NCBI GenBank assembly: GCA_902728285.1
Contig: CACVBU010000181.1
Location: 310,001-374,000 of the forward strand
Reading direction: 5' to 3'
DNA: 64,000 nucleotides
DNA from: Clytia hemisphaerica
Lineage: Eukaryota > Cnidaria > Hydrozoa > Leptothecata > Clytiidae
In this document: in pieces, positions 15,501-26,700 of the stretch
Position numbering within the stretch: the first letter of the stretch is position 1
Layout of the letters: each line of letters starts with the position of its first letter
Made by a program: the position numbers and the translations under genes
Notes under the pieces: generated by a model
What the model was told of the DNA's origin: nothing
Database searches by the model: none
The model's input: the letters and a program-made list of their open reading frames with translations, nothing else

Positions 15501-18500
15501 TCACTATAAGGGTCGATTTATTACAAAGGAGAGGATCCAAGGGGTATAAACTAACTACGTATTAAAATCAACAGTAAAATATTCATTTATTTATTATACT
15601 GCTTTTTATATGATTGATCGCTTATAAAAATTTAAGCTGTTCGACCTAAGCAAGCAAAAAAAATAATCTAGACTTTATGAATACTCTGGAACCAGCCTCT
15701 TTAACATTATGTTTTGAAAATCAATACTTGGTTTTAAAATTAAAAACAGTGTTGTCTTTTATACTGTGACTCTCTTTCTATTTAACTCCTAATCAATAAC
15801 AATATCTTGTTCGAAAGCGAAACGAGATATCAAATTCAGACAGAATAGAAAGTATAACATTCTGTCCATTTTTCCATCTCACCAGTCTGTTTCATAAGTT
15901 TAAACAACGATGCACTGATATATAACCATATAAGCATTTGTAAAAAACTCAATAATCCATCCTAGCATAGGTCTTAAGATACTTTCTTCTTCAGGCGTTT
16001 CTAGCAAAAAAAATTGTCCAATTACCTTATCGGCCCTTTTAACTCCAATAAGGGCCGGTGTAAAAACGGCCGATAAGGTATACCATAAAATAGTAATAAA
16101 ACATACATTAGATCAGCATTTCAAACTAAACAATCCGTTCAATTTTTTGTCTGATTGATGCTATTCTAATTTCTAAGCTGACAATTTATTTTCCTTTTTT
16201 TTTCTTTCCAGCTACCACGAAAACAAAGTGTTCGTCGCGCTAAGCGGTGGGGAACTATGCATCTACAAACGTGACTTGAACGGTGTATGGGACCTGACCG
16301 CACCGGAAACCGTCCAAGTCAGCATGACCGGATCAAATATCACATGTATGACGGCGGTAGCCGGACGTATTTGGTGTGGAAGTCAGAATACGATTCTTCT
16401 CGTGAACGTCACCTCATTCAGTTTAGAGGTAAGGACTATATGGTTGTCTCAATTTTTACTGTCGTTTTGCATAAGATTCTTATTTCCGCACTAAGATTCC
16501 TTTGGCACTTTTCTAGTGGAAAAAGACCAGTACTTTGTATAGTTGAAAATGAGCTTCGGAAAGTTTGGCAGTTTCGTAAGTAAACACAAGATTCTAAAAT
16601 CATGGCAAAAAAGCAAGTCTCAAAAGTCGCAAAGTTTCCCAGGTCTTGGGTTGGTAATTCAGGTCTTGGGCCGCTAATTCAGGTCTTGGGCTGCTAATTC
16701 AGGTCTTGGGCCGCTAATTCAGGTCTTGGGCCGCTTACGGAAAAAAATTTGCGTGCGGGAATGGGAATCTTATGCCAAACGACTGTATCAATCTAAACGT
16801 CATGCGATTAGCTAAAAAGGGTGTTACTCGAATTCGCTAACAGCGGGCAGTCTAGACCTTCGTTTCTTTATTTGCAACGTTAACGCTAACACAATCTTCT
16901 ATCACCATGGGAGAAACGCTCTCTTTGCGTCTGGTCTAGTTTCTAACTCGTTTTTATCAGATACTAAGGTGCTCACGTTATTGACGCAAACACAGAAATA
17001 TTTTGATTCGTGAATTTTTTATTTGCGAATGAATTTTTGGAAATTTTCCAAGAGCAACACATGGCTTTTCCTATTCATAAGACACATTTTTTAAGTGAGA
17101 TGACATCAAAAATATGTCAAGCGATTTTTATGTGGTTGAATTAATGTTATCATGTCCCATTGTGTGTTGTGTTTGTTTTTGACGTATTAGTAGTCGTTGG
17201 TTAGTGAGAGGCTGTGGATAATTTAAGAATACTAATCCATGTAAAGTCGCATACCAATGCGTTATTGTGTTATTTCGACGTTCCACTTATACTTTATTGC
17301 GAAATCTGTAAAAAAACCTGCCACCCACTCTTTATAGAAAATGTTTAGTTTAGCCTTTCTTTCTACTAGAGATATATTTTTCTTGTCCGATGATTTTCCA
17401 CTGTGAGATTCAATTTAGCAACTCAATATAATTATAGTTAAGAAAAATAACGTTATCCGTTTATCTTTTCCTTGATGTTAGTGGGTAGATCAGTAGAATA
17501 TAGCTCACGCTAGCCTGGATGTCCAGGCTGTAAATTCTTTTTTGATTTGATGTTTCTGTAATCTGCAGCTTGATCTACTTGGATGCTTGTAAACCCGGGG
17601 TTAGCAAATCTTAAGCTTCGCGCAATAATTGAATCGATAAATTACGCATTTGTTGCCTTCTGATATTTGAATGCAGATTGCTTTAGAAAGACCGGGTGGT
17701 AAACCAGAATCATTGAAAATAAAATAAATTAGCCTGGTTATTTAGGCAAGGTCACGGAAGAATCAGTTTTTCAGTAACTTTCAATAACATCCTCTATAAA
17801 TCTATGTTTTAGTCTCCTATTAAAGTACACCCTGAACACACGAGGACCGTTCACAAGATTGTCAGTTCAGGACTGGGTGTTTGGGTGTCCATTCAAAGCA
17901 GTGCTGTTGTTCGCTTATACCATGCAACCACGTACGAAAACCTACTGGATCTTGACGTGTCAAAAGCTGTCGAAAAAATGCTAAATGGTTTGTATAAAAT
18001 TGATCAGAATTAAACTTTATTGGTGTATGGGCTCTTCCAGCGAATTTTTGTAAACGGGTGTGGAGGATATATTGAATATTTTTCTGTTTGGGGGGAAACT
18101 TGTCCTGATTATTGGTGATTTTGAATTTCCGGGGTTGAATTTCCAAAAAATGTTATATCCCCCCCCCATATTTGATTTTTTTTTCTGGAAATGCCCAATG
18201 GATAAAACCAAGACACTGTAGTTTTTGGATTTTTCTTCTATGAAAAGTAAGAGTTTATTAAATTATCTGAATAAATCTATTAAGGGTGAATGAGTCTGAC
18301 TCGCAGACCAGGTAGTTATCTCTTTGATAAGTTGGGTTAACCCTTTATACAGTTGGCCAACCTGGTCTATGCTCCCCAACTTGTTTACATAGCTTTCACA
18401 ATTCACAATTCAACATCCTAAAAACTTTATTGTTAGAAAATGAATAAAATGAGTAAGGCAAATAGCAGCCGACGAGGCGACCTTTTTTTTCGATCTGTCC

Positions 18501-19437
18501 TTAGAGTATATTTCAGCTATAAATTTTGATATTTTCTGATCAGATCTTAGAGAATTAATCAGCTAGAAATAATGATGTGTTCTGACGAGACAGGGGTATA
18601 ATCAAGGTCATCAAACGTGATCTTGTTGCCTAGTAACCCTAGAAAGCTTCAGAACACATCTTTCGTGAAAAAAAAACAAAGTATATCTTGGCAAATTGTT
18701 TTTCCTAGAATTTAGAAAACGTCCAACCATAAAGTAGTAATAAGTTTAGGGAGACAAGTAGTGCGATTTAGGTTTCCAAGAAATCAGAACACATCAATTG
18801 TATAAAAAATTGAAAGGTCGTAACATTTGGTCTCCTAGAAGATAAGAACACTCCGGTCTCTCCGCCGGCTGCTTCTGTAAATTGTCCTCAAAAACTACAA
18901 ACGTAAAGCTCTGCGATGAGTGAAGTTTTCATCCAGTTACCTTTTTCTTTTATACTAGGTGCGGATGCAATCATCAAGCAACATAAATTAGCTTGTTTAC
19001 GTGTGACGTCATTATTAATTTGTAAAGACTTATTATGGATTGGAACGAGTGCTGGAGTTGTATTAACTAATCCGCTTCCTTCTATTACCGCGAACATGTC
19101 CGTGCCCGTACTACGGAATAACGGACCGACCGGATCGCCACACGGACATACAGGTCACGTTCGGTTTTTGACGTCGGTTGAAGTTCCGAAAGGTTCTTTT
19201 AAAACTACGGATCATGATCAAAGAGACTTATCTCGCGTTTCCCCGTCACCGAGTAGAGATCGTCTCAAACGAGTGGATAGTAATAAATATAAAGAGCTGG
19301 ACTCTAATGATACAAATGGTACAATGACTCTTGTGGTGAGCGGTGGTGATGGATACGAGGACTTTAAATATAGCCAACAGAATGAAACGGTCGGTCGAGA
19401 TGATAGTACGAACCATTTACTTCTTTGGCGAGTATAG
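507..19437 (+). CDS. ARHGEF17: Rho guanine-nucleotide exchange factor, ARHGEF17/TEM4 orthologue (16 coding exons)
   Basis: Activates Rho GTPases by nucleotide exchange at actin structures (family knowledge). Coding exons, joined by GT-AG signals: 507-4488, 6284-6942, 8735-8812, 9211-9390, 9857-10063, 10463-10877, 11656-11768, 12150-12277, 12500-12591, 12831-12904, 13228-13636, 14057-14273, 14654-14740, 16212-16428, 17813-17987, 18959-19437. They sum to 7,512 nt, exactly 2,503 codons plus TAG. Residues 1-1547 are Ser/Thr/Lys/Asn-rich and look disordered. The DH domain begins at about 1548 (EMRRHVLQNLLDTEKSY) and includes LLIMPVQRIPRYMLILKDLL. A PH-like region follows to about 1920, with KKDRCLFLFSNLLVCTT. 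From about 1975 comes the TEM4-type beta-propeller: TRSGMQFTCAAP, VWVCNSDGYVGQVCLLS, an acidic insert, WLGTED, LLWIGTSAGVVLT, and the ending ETVGRDDSTNHLLLWRV. These C-terminal strings match ARHGEF17 better than ARHGEF10. Human TEM4 is about 2,060 aa; the extra length is mostly N-terminal. An acceptor at 472-473 implies an upstream 5'UTR exon. Confidence 0.93.
4489..6283 (+). other. ARHGEF17 intron 1, no recognisable content
   Basis: Begins GTAAGT and ends TATAG. It is AT-rich with T and A homopolymer runs and a C8 run near 5904. I see no repeat with defined ends and no coding signal. The exon 1 frame runs on past the donor to a stop at 4583, so an unspliced transcript would encode a truncated N-terminal product. 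Confidence 0.6.
6943..8734 (+). other. ARHGEF17 intron 2, no recognisable content
   Basis: Begins GTATGT and ends CAATAG, just before the exon that opens the DH domain. Small open frames on both strands (for example 8065-8298) are low-complexity Phe/Ile/Lys strings without family features. Nothing repeat-like with ends was seen. Confidence 0.55.
9486..9652. repeat. Short foldback (inverted repeat) element in ARHGEF17 intron 4
   Basis: Arms of about 38 bp at 9486-9523 and 9613-9652 are imperfect reverse complements. Each carries a TACCTGAA segment next to a GACCGGTCT core. The element lies inside the 466-bp intron between two DH-coding exons and makes up about a third of it. It looks like a small MITE remnant. 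No clear target duplication was found. Confidence 0.5.
11445..11639. mobile_element. 195-bp MITE with CAGTGCTGCAAATA ends, hAT-like
   Basis: The left end reads CAGTGCTGCAAATA and the right end is its reverse complement, TATTTGCAGCACTG. The five bases TATCT lie directly outside both ends (11440-11444 and 11640-11644). The CAGTG start is typical of hAT-type elements, although hAT duplications are normally 8 bp, so the class is tentative. Subterminal CCGGTAAAT and TACCGGTCACCGG segments are themselves palindromic. The element ends 16 nt before the ARHGEF17 exon that begins at 11656. Confidence 0.7.
13796..13892. repeat. Hairpin-forming inverted repeat in ARHGEF17 intron 11
   Basis: An arm at 13796-13839 containing GCGGAAAG...AAGCCGGCATTTGACC pairs imperfectly with an arm at 13851-13892 containing GGTCAAAAACCGGCTT...CTTCCGTT, leaving a loop of about 11 nt. 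It is probably a degenerate foldback MITE. No function is implied. Confidence 0.5.
13940..14012. repeat. Remnant of a pogo/Tigger-like terminal sequence
   Basis: The segment reads GTTAAGGAGACATGCGAG then GGTTCGAGTTAAAGAGAC and ends CTACTGTA. A related stretch occurs at 31812-31877. Read in reverse, the start TACAGTAGAGTCTCTTTAAC resembles Tc1/mariner-pogo inverted termini. Only one end is clear here, so this is scored as a fragment. Confidence 0.4.
15312..15325. repeat. Homopolymer run of 14 G
   Basis: Fourteen consecutive G follow GTTGTC. A run of this length is a candidate for G-quadruplex formation and for length polymorphism or sequencing error. It lies in an intron. Confidence 0.85.
16023..16079. 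repeat. Short nested hairpin in ARHGEF17 intron 13
   Basis: ACCTTATCGGCC at the left pairs with GGCCGATAAGGT at the right. Inside lies a second pair, CGGCCCTT against AAGGGCCG. The unit is under 60 bp and could be a MITE relic. Confidence 0.5.
16429..17812 (+). other. ARHGEF17 intron 14 containing a 20-bp minisatellite
   Basis: The intron runs from GTAAGG to TTTTAG. Apart from the five-copy minisatellite at 16641-16740 it holds only AT-rich sequence and a small TAGCCTGGAT/ATCCAGGCT-type palindrome near 17512-17530, whose motif recurs near 21485 and 22045. Confidence 0.6.
16641..16740 (+). repeat. Minisatellite, five 20-bp copies
   Basis: Five direct copies of AGGTCTTGGGCCGCTAATTC lie head to tail in exact 20-bp register. 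The copies differ by a few substitutions (TTGGTAATTC in the first, CTGCTAATTC in the third) and the last is degraded. The array is intronic and a multiple of neither exon nor codon structure. Confidence 0.9.
17988..18958 (+). other. ARHGEF17 intron 15, no recognisable content
   Basis: Begins GTTTGT, a weaker donor than its neighbours, and ends ATACTAG. It is AT-rich with a C8 run near 18159. An open frame on the minus strand here (about 94 aa) overlaps the preceding exon and has no family features. Confidence 0.55.
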
Positions 19438-20180
19438 GAAAAAATTTTAACAATTTTATTATCATAAATGGTAAAAAAAATGCTAAAATCGGTGGTGGAT
19501 ACGTAAGATGCTCGACAAAAAGAGTTTCACCCGCATAACGAATGTAATGTAGCTCGTACCGCCCGAAGCGCCACGGGCGAATTTATACGGCGCGGATGTT
19601 ATCTTTCCACGAAGAAGAGTTTGGTCGGATAAATGCCTTTACTGAACCGCCCTTCGTATCCGCCACTGAAAACAATGAAAAAGGTTTAATGTCTATACAT
19701 TAGTATACATATACTTTTGCCTTCCATACTTTTTTTCGGTTATCATTTGGATTTTATTTTCATGGCACCGATAAATTTGGTACGGTTGTTGTTGATGAAT
19801 TTAAAAGAGAAAAACTGAAGACGTTTTTTTTTGTTTCTATGTATATATTATAAATTACTTTTATATACAAATTAATATTAGAGATTTTATTGCTTTATTA
19901 TCTGTTTTGAAATATTCTTTCTCTTTTTAACCAAAACTGAGGTAGTGGCGTACGCCCAGTTTTTTCAGGCCTTTTTCTTGTTAAAGGTTACGTCATCTAG
20001 AATACATGTTATAAGCAAGTGTCTGATCAGGCTCGTGTTATACTTAAGCATGCATTATATTTTTCTTAAAAACAATATAGAGCCTTTGTTTAGCATATAT
20101 GCTTATAAATGTTATGCTTATTTATAGAAAAAAATTGAAGATAGCTTTTCTTTCGTCTTTTTTGGAAAAATAAAGCTTTA
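19438..20180 (+). other. ARHGEF17 3'UTR with candidate polyadenylation signal
   Basis: This sequence follows the TAG stop at 19435-19437. It contains a small hAT-like MITE (19490-19668) and an AATAAA hexamer at 20169-20174, a plausible cleavage signal. Transcript end is inferred, not shown. Confidence 0.5.
19490..19668. mobile_element. 179-bp hAT-like MITE in the ARHGEF17 3'UTR
   Basis: The right end read inward is CAGTGGCGGATACG. The left end is CGGTGGTGGATACG, matching 12 of 14. The CAGTGGCGGA start is characteristic of many hAT-type MITEs (family knowledge). The interior is more GC-rich than its surroundings. No convincing 8-bp duplication remains, so it is probably old. Confidence 0.6.
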
Positions 20181-20747
20181 TTTTTACAGTTAAAATTTTA
20201 TTAATATCTCAGTGTAGACTATACTATAAAATAGCATTGTAAACACTGTTGTTACCATTGTATAGAATGTAGATATTAAAAGATTTTTTTTGAAGATTTT
20301 CTTGATTAATTTTACACACTTTTTGTTTCGTTTTTTTGTATGAAAATGAAAATTTTTTTGATTTTTTTGTACTTATGAATTTTTGCCTTACTTTTTTTTC
20401 CTTCTTTAACTTTTTATGTTGATGAACCTCATTTTGTAAATTTTATTTTCATTCAAAAAGAAATATTGTACCCGTTTGGTTGGTACCCTATCCTTAAAGT
20501 AAAATATAAAAAACGAGTCCATATTGTTTTCGAAATTTTGAAAAATTTTGATGAATAGGAATGATTATTCGGTCAGTTTGCATTTTACAGACCAGATTCT
20601 AATTAGTGTAAATCATGTATAGTCTGATTGGCATTAATAGGAGCGAATACATGCGCTACTGATGCTTTTGACTTGAAGTATGCAATACTGCGGCGTATTA
20701 ACCATTCAAAAATTTCAAGTCGGTCATGTTCGTGGTTTCTATTTTAC

Positions 20748-21418
20748 CATGAACATATAAACGACTGGACATCTATCTTTTATTGTCTCTTTGAAGCGAG
20801 CTTCGTTGCCGCCTGTATTTCAAAATTGGTATGAAAAATCCGACAATATTCCGTCATAATTTTATTTCTTTGAATTAGTTAGGTAAAAGGATTGATAGAG
20901 CTTGAACATTACTCCTAATGTACAAAAAAATTATTTTCGAATTTTTTCACAAGTTTGTAATATATTTTATCAACATTTTCAACTCTAAAATGCAGAATTT
21001 CAACTGCGTGTATACTTTTGAATCCCTTTTGTCACTCCAATAATTTTTTATATGACTTGAAAAAAATAGTTTGCCAAAGTTTAGAGCTTGTGTCATAAGA
21101 ATATCGAAATTAGAATGCGACACTCTCTAAAATTATTAGACACTTTTAAGTCAAAATTTAGAAATACTAGTCGGAGTTTTGACAAGCTGACGATGATTTT
21201 GCCTCTGTTATCTTTGTTATGATATATATAAAAGACTTGAGAAGAGTAGAACAACAGAGACTTTTGTCGAAGTTTTGACGTTGTTAGCAAGGTACTTCCA
21301 AGTGGTATATCATCAAAATCTATTGTTTCATTTTATGCTTTTAACGAGGCGGCAACGAAGCTAGCAGCCCTTTCTACAAAAAGACAAAGACAAATGTCCA
21401 GTCGTTTATATGTTCATG
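20748..21418. mobile_element. Element of about 670 bp with 70-bp inverted arms
   Basis: The arm at 20748-20814, starting ATGAACATATAAACGACTGG and ending CTTCGTTGCCGCC, is repeated in reverse complement at about 21346-21418 with a few substitutions and a short indel. The interior is AT-rich without a transposase-like frame. I infer a non-autonomous DNA element. No target duplication is evident and its class is unknown. Confidence 0.5.
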
Positions 21419-23626
21419 ATTTTACAGACAAGTCTGTGTTGACAAAACTGAAACTGATCCAAGTTTCAAGTCAATAGCTATTTCAAATCTAGCCTGGGTA
21501 TCCAGACTCAAAATTTTAGAGAAAAAAACTCTTACCTCAACATACAAATATTCTAAAATTTTAGAGTCTGGTGCAACTAAAAAAGTCTGATACAGTTTTG
21601 AATGACACAGTCTGTGAGTGAACCCTTGTTGACAGAATCTCAAAACTTTGGAAACCCAGGCAGACACACATAATTACTTACCATAAAACCTATTTTACAA
21701 ACTCAAAAGCCTTTCAAAACTAATTCAAACCACATCCAAACGTCAGCCACATTCATAAAGGCTCCTTTCCATCAGCCATTTTGTTTAGAAATGAACCTGT
21801 GTTTTCATTTTCATTTGTTTATCTTTTTTTGCAATGTCAGCTTTTTCCATAAATTATGCGTGCGCATCGAAAAATATCGAAAACCCCGCGAAAATTCTAC
21901 TCAGTGACTGGGCGCGTACTTACCAATTAGAGACACTCGCATATGCAGGGACAGATATCCCTGCCAGAGGAGTTAGTTGGACCAGACCGTAAACCAGAGA
22001 CAAGATTATAAAAAACTAGACGGTGAAATAGTTTACGGTCTGGATATCCAGGCTATTTCAAATCGCGATATACAGAAAACAAGGGGTGATTTAAAGAAAA
22101 AAGGGTTTGGGTGGGTCTGTAAAATGCAAGATACCAACAGATTGCGGAAAAATATTGGCCCTACACCCAAAAATGTTGCCTTTAGAGCAACAAAAAATAT
22201 GAAAAAAAGTTGCTGTTCTGTTGTGACCACCATCCCATACTAAAGTATGTTGTAAAAAGATTTATAGTCCTCACACTTTAATTTTAATAAATTGCTCTTG
22301 AAGGAGAAAAGATATGATCAAATATATTACTTCGTTGAAAAGATAATGTTGAGCAGATGATTTTTAGACTTCGAAATCTTTCAAAAATTTCGAAAATTAA
22401 GATGAAAAAATGAAGATTTACTTAATTCTTCTGAAATTTTGAGCTTGGCTGATTTCGAATATTTGTTCAGATTTTCTATCTTTCTTGGATCAAAACGAAA
22501 TTACAGCCCTCCAGTGATTCCATTTTGGCCATTCTTATCCTGCCACGACTACACTACACTACAGCCACCACGCCCTTCGTGAGCCTTTTCGTTCCAATAA
22601 AGTCGATCCTAATTTATACAAACTCGAACCCAGTCCCTTAGTCCGCTTCTTTCTGAAAAATCAAAGAAAAGTTGCGGCAGTATTTTCCAGAGTGAATATA
22701 TCACATCCACCAGTACAGATGAGATAGAATTTTTATAAGATACTTTAATAATTGATCATTTGAAATAGAGATGACGCGTTCTTTAGAAAAAGTAGAAAAA
22801 TTGTTTTATTACTGGTTAATGACCAACCAAATCAAATAAGGGCTTGCATAAACTCCATCTTGTCCCTACCAGTGGGAGTGCAGGTGGCTCTGGGTACGAG
22901 ATTAGAATTTATAGTAATTTTCGAATTCACAAATCACTTAAAAATGGAATTGGAATGAATTAGATTAATATTTCGTCGATTAAACAAATTTAATACGGCA
23001 CTATGTACGAAAAATATAAAAAAATATAAAAAAAGGTTAGAAAATTATCTAAAAACTAAACACATTAACAGGAATCCTGTAGAATAATATAAAATTAAAA
23101 TCCTAAAAATCTTAATACCACAAATATTAAAGGGAAAGATAATATTTTAAATAGGTGCTCATGCATAGAAATAAGTCAATTTTGTTACTAACGTCATACC
23201 ATCCAGCTCACTCAACTCGACAAAGAAAACAAAAAAAAAAAAATTCCAAGATATTTTTTTGAAAACATTGAATCTTGAATTAAGAGAATTTTAGGAAATT
23301 GATATCTGTAGGAGGGGGGGGGCTCAAAACATTTATTTACATGTTGAGTTGAATTCAATAAGTACAGTACAGTTTGTGATCTTTGACGAATCGAGAAAAG
23401 CTATGAATAAAATTCAAATATCTAAAAAAAAATTCCTTAAAATGAAATACACGCATTTTTTTTATATGAAAAACTTCTATAAATATATTAAGGTGAGATT
23501 TCAGAGTTAGACTAAGCCTATTGTTTAGAACAATAGAAAAATAAGAATAATGCTCGTACCCTCAGCCAAAGTACACTATTCTTCTAAAAAAAAGCGTGTA
23601 CCATATAAAATAAATGCTTTTAACAT
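21419..23626. other. Intergenic stretch between the convergent ARHGEF17 and SLC2A genes
   Basis: AT-rich intergenic sequence. Two degenerate copies of a CCTGG-ATATCCAGACC-type palindromic motif occur near 21485 and 22045 in opposite orientation, suggesting remnants of one dispersed repeat. G-runs appear near 23313. The 3'UTR of the minus-strand transporter gene probably occupies its right part. No gene is recognised. Confidence 0.5.
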
Positions 23627-23786
23627 CCTCGTGTCCGATATCACATGATATCCTCAGCCTCGTGTCCAAAATCACATGATATCCTCAGCCTCGTGTCCAA
23701 AATCACATGATATCATCAGCCTCGTGTCCAAACTCACATGATATCCTCAGCCTCGTGTCCACAATCACATGATATCCTCAGCCTCG
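23627..23786. repeat. 31-bp minisatellite derived from the end of the transporter coding exon
   Basis: About five tandem 31-bp copies of CCTCAGCCTCGTGTCC-AAAATCACATGATAT. The rightmost unit overlaps the last codons and TGA stop of the minus-strand transporter gene (stop at 23765-23767). The remaining copies lie in its 3'UTR. Copies vary at two or three positions. The 31-bp unit is not a multiple of three. Confidence 0.9.
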
Positions 23787-26700
23787 TTGCCATTCAAGAG
23801 AATATCACCTTCATCATCTTGAACGTAAATCATTTGTCCTTCAGTGCAACATCGAACTGTAGTACATTTGACACGCCTAAAAACAAAGAAACCAGAAACT
23901 TTAAAGAACAAAACTAGAGTTATCTTCCTTATCCTATCAAATCAAATTTTAGTCAAAATTATTGGTTTTTGGCTAAATGTGGCAGGCAGGTGAGCAAGTT
24001 TCAAATGATGTAAAATGTTGCTGTTATGTCTACTGTTCCTCTAACAAGTGTTGGATATCAAAACCCCAACCACTTCGAATATGGAAAACCTTGGGTTTTT
24101 TTATACCGTACATAAAGATATTGTTCCTGAATCTTGATTTACCCTAACTAAGCCTTTTTTGAACATCGATTCTGCACATAAAACGATCTGCGCTACATGG
24201 ATTTGGTATATGTGACCATAGTACATATGATGTGACTCTTGCGGAACCATGGCCTTTAGAATGTATACGTTCCAGGGCGGAGTAATCAGAATCTGCTCGG
24301 AAATGAAAGTTTTCTCGATAATTAAGAATTTAGTAACAGTGGTACACTGACCTCTCATTGAGATGTTCTGAAATTTCTTCTAACGATTTTCCTTTCGTTT
24401 CGGGGACGATATGATACAAGAAGATAATAGAAACCACTCCGATAACGGAGTAACATAAAAATGTTAAAAATGGACCCAATGAACCTGAAAAAGGAATGAA
24501 AAATTATGGTATGTACAAGATTTTATTAAGCAAATAGCAAAGTGAATTTTCCGATCATCAAAATCATCTAACGCATTTGATTTTCAACACTGATTGATAC
24601 TTTAGTTGATGATCCAGGATGATTATGTCTCCAATGAAACCCTAGGTTTCGCCTTCTCAAATTCTTCGATTTCTTAAAAAGTGGGGATATAAAAATAAAA
24701 TATTTCAGTGTTCCTGACCCCTGAGTAACACGCTTTTTTATAAGAATAGTGTATTATATGAGGGTCAAGTATTCTTAAGAAATTGCCAAAATTGAGGGTG
24801 AAATATTTTCGTACTTATTCGTACTCTTTTAGACTTGACTTTTTTACAAACATGAGAAATGATCAATTTGAGAGTTTTGGACTTTTGAGTGAACATTTTG
24901 GGTTAAAATTACATTTCTTCCTCAAAGCTTCAATTTATCTCTTACAAAGGAAGTAGTTTTCTTATCAAATTCTGTGAAATTCACCCTAGAGGGTATTCTT
25001 AGGGTATTCTTACAATTTGGCCAATTTTCACCTTGATATTCTTATAGAAGATATTCTTATTTAAAACAAGTGATACTTTTATGGTACATGGTTATGAATT
25101 TAACACATATAATTGATATATACGTGAGCATGACCGTTAAAAAATCATTCAGAACACAAATAGTGACGATCTATTAAAATTAGTCGTTTGTTTCTTATAA
25201 AAAAAACGTTTAGAAACCAAAATTTCATGATCGTGAAATATTCTTTCATATTCAAGACTTCGTGAGCAAAAAAACATCTATCTCATCAAAGAATTGAGTA
25301 ATTTGACTAAGAACATTGATGTATGCTTATTAATAGTGATTGTTATAGAGAAACATGCGTTTTTTGAGCCAACAAAATTTTTTGTGCAAAAATCTACTTG
25401 AGCCATCTTTTACCAATGAAGGTACCCTACTTCCATGCAAAAAATCAGAAAAAAGTAATGATCCAATTTTCACAAAGTCCAAAAAAAACGTTTTTTAGCC
25501 GTTTTTTGGCCCAAAATTGCCGAAAATTTTTTTTTTCGAAAATCGGGCTCCGTCACATTTTGGCCACTACCATTTTGCACCTTTGTACCAAAAATCAAAA
25601 GATTCCTATGATTCAATCCTGAGAAAAGTTGGTAACAGACGAACGAACCGACGGACGGACTAACACAGGTTAATTTATAGGACCTCCACCCCACCGGGGT
25701 AGGTCCAAAAAGCGTGTACTGGTTCTAACAAGTAATTATGCTTCTTCAACTTACCCAAAACATCGAGAAAGGTAAGCGAGATAACGATATTCGTTCCCCA
25801 ATTGACGCTTGTTGCTACCGACGCTGCACGACCTTTGATGGCTGTTGGAAAAATCTCCGTCAATATCAACCATGACACTGAGAATAAGAAAGTAAAACCA
25901 TTTAGAGCTTCATTATCTTTAAAATGGAATAAATATGTGAGACGCAGTAAAAAATTTATAGTGGAGTTAAACATGTACGAGTATTGCTAATTTTCTCGAG
26001 CTTTTTTTTAATAGAATTGTCTATAAGAAGTCTAAGAAAGAAGAGTCTGTTGATTCAAAGGACCAGAAAACGTGTTGGTCGATGTTTAAATTATTGGCTA
26101 GTTTTCAAAATTTTAAACATCGTTCAAATGTTCAAAATGTGTGTATGGGAGGTCTTTTTCGTTAGCTTTTCAGAAGATCAAAAACTCTTAGAAGTCTTAA
26201 AAGCTTAATACTAAAGGAATGAATATCTCCAAAGTTAAAATCACTCACTTGGGCCATAACCAACTGCATATCCAATCACGAATAACATCAAGGCAAATAA
26301 ACATGTGTATTTTACAGACCCAGGAATCGACCCCATTGCATCGTTGTCATCATTGTCATGGTCAGTCCGTAAATTAGTTTTGTTTTTTGAATTCCTACAT
26401 AACGTCTTTTTTATAATATCACTGCTATTCCCAAGCTGTTTGTGTGTAAGTGTTTTATTTTTTATACCATCTAATATAGTGTTATTAAAATGTTCTATTG
26501 TACAATTTCGATTGTTTTTATTATCAACGTTTAAGAGATGGGAATGAACTTTTTGCGTTCCAATATAATCATGACACGCAGGCTGTTCGTTACCATTTTG
26601 GAAAGGTTCAGTGACAGCACTTAAGGTGATCAAACTGATTGTCATTATCGTAGCACCAACGAGTAGAAACTTTCGTCGACCTAAAATGTAAACAAATTTG

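Larger units (their letters stand above)
14741..16211 (+). other. ARHGEF17 intron 13 with a G14 run and a small hairpin
   Basis: An intron of about 1.5 kb from GTAAGT to TTTCCAG. It holds a run of 14 consecutive G at 15312-15325. It also holds a compact inverted repeat at 16023-16079, where ACCTTATCGGCC pairs with GGCCGATAAGGT around an inner GGCC-containing stem. The rest is AT-rich with no gene. Confidence 0.6.

Noticed and set aside
23627..23786. CRISPR-like direct repeat array
   Set aside because: The 31-bp units are contiguous with no unique spacers, and the genome is eukaryotic. It is a minisatellite.
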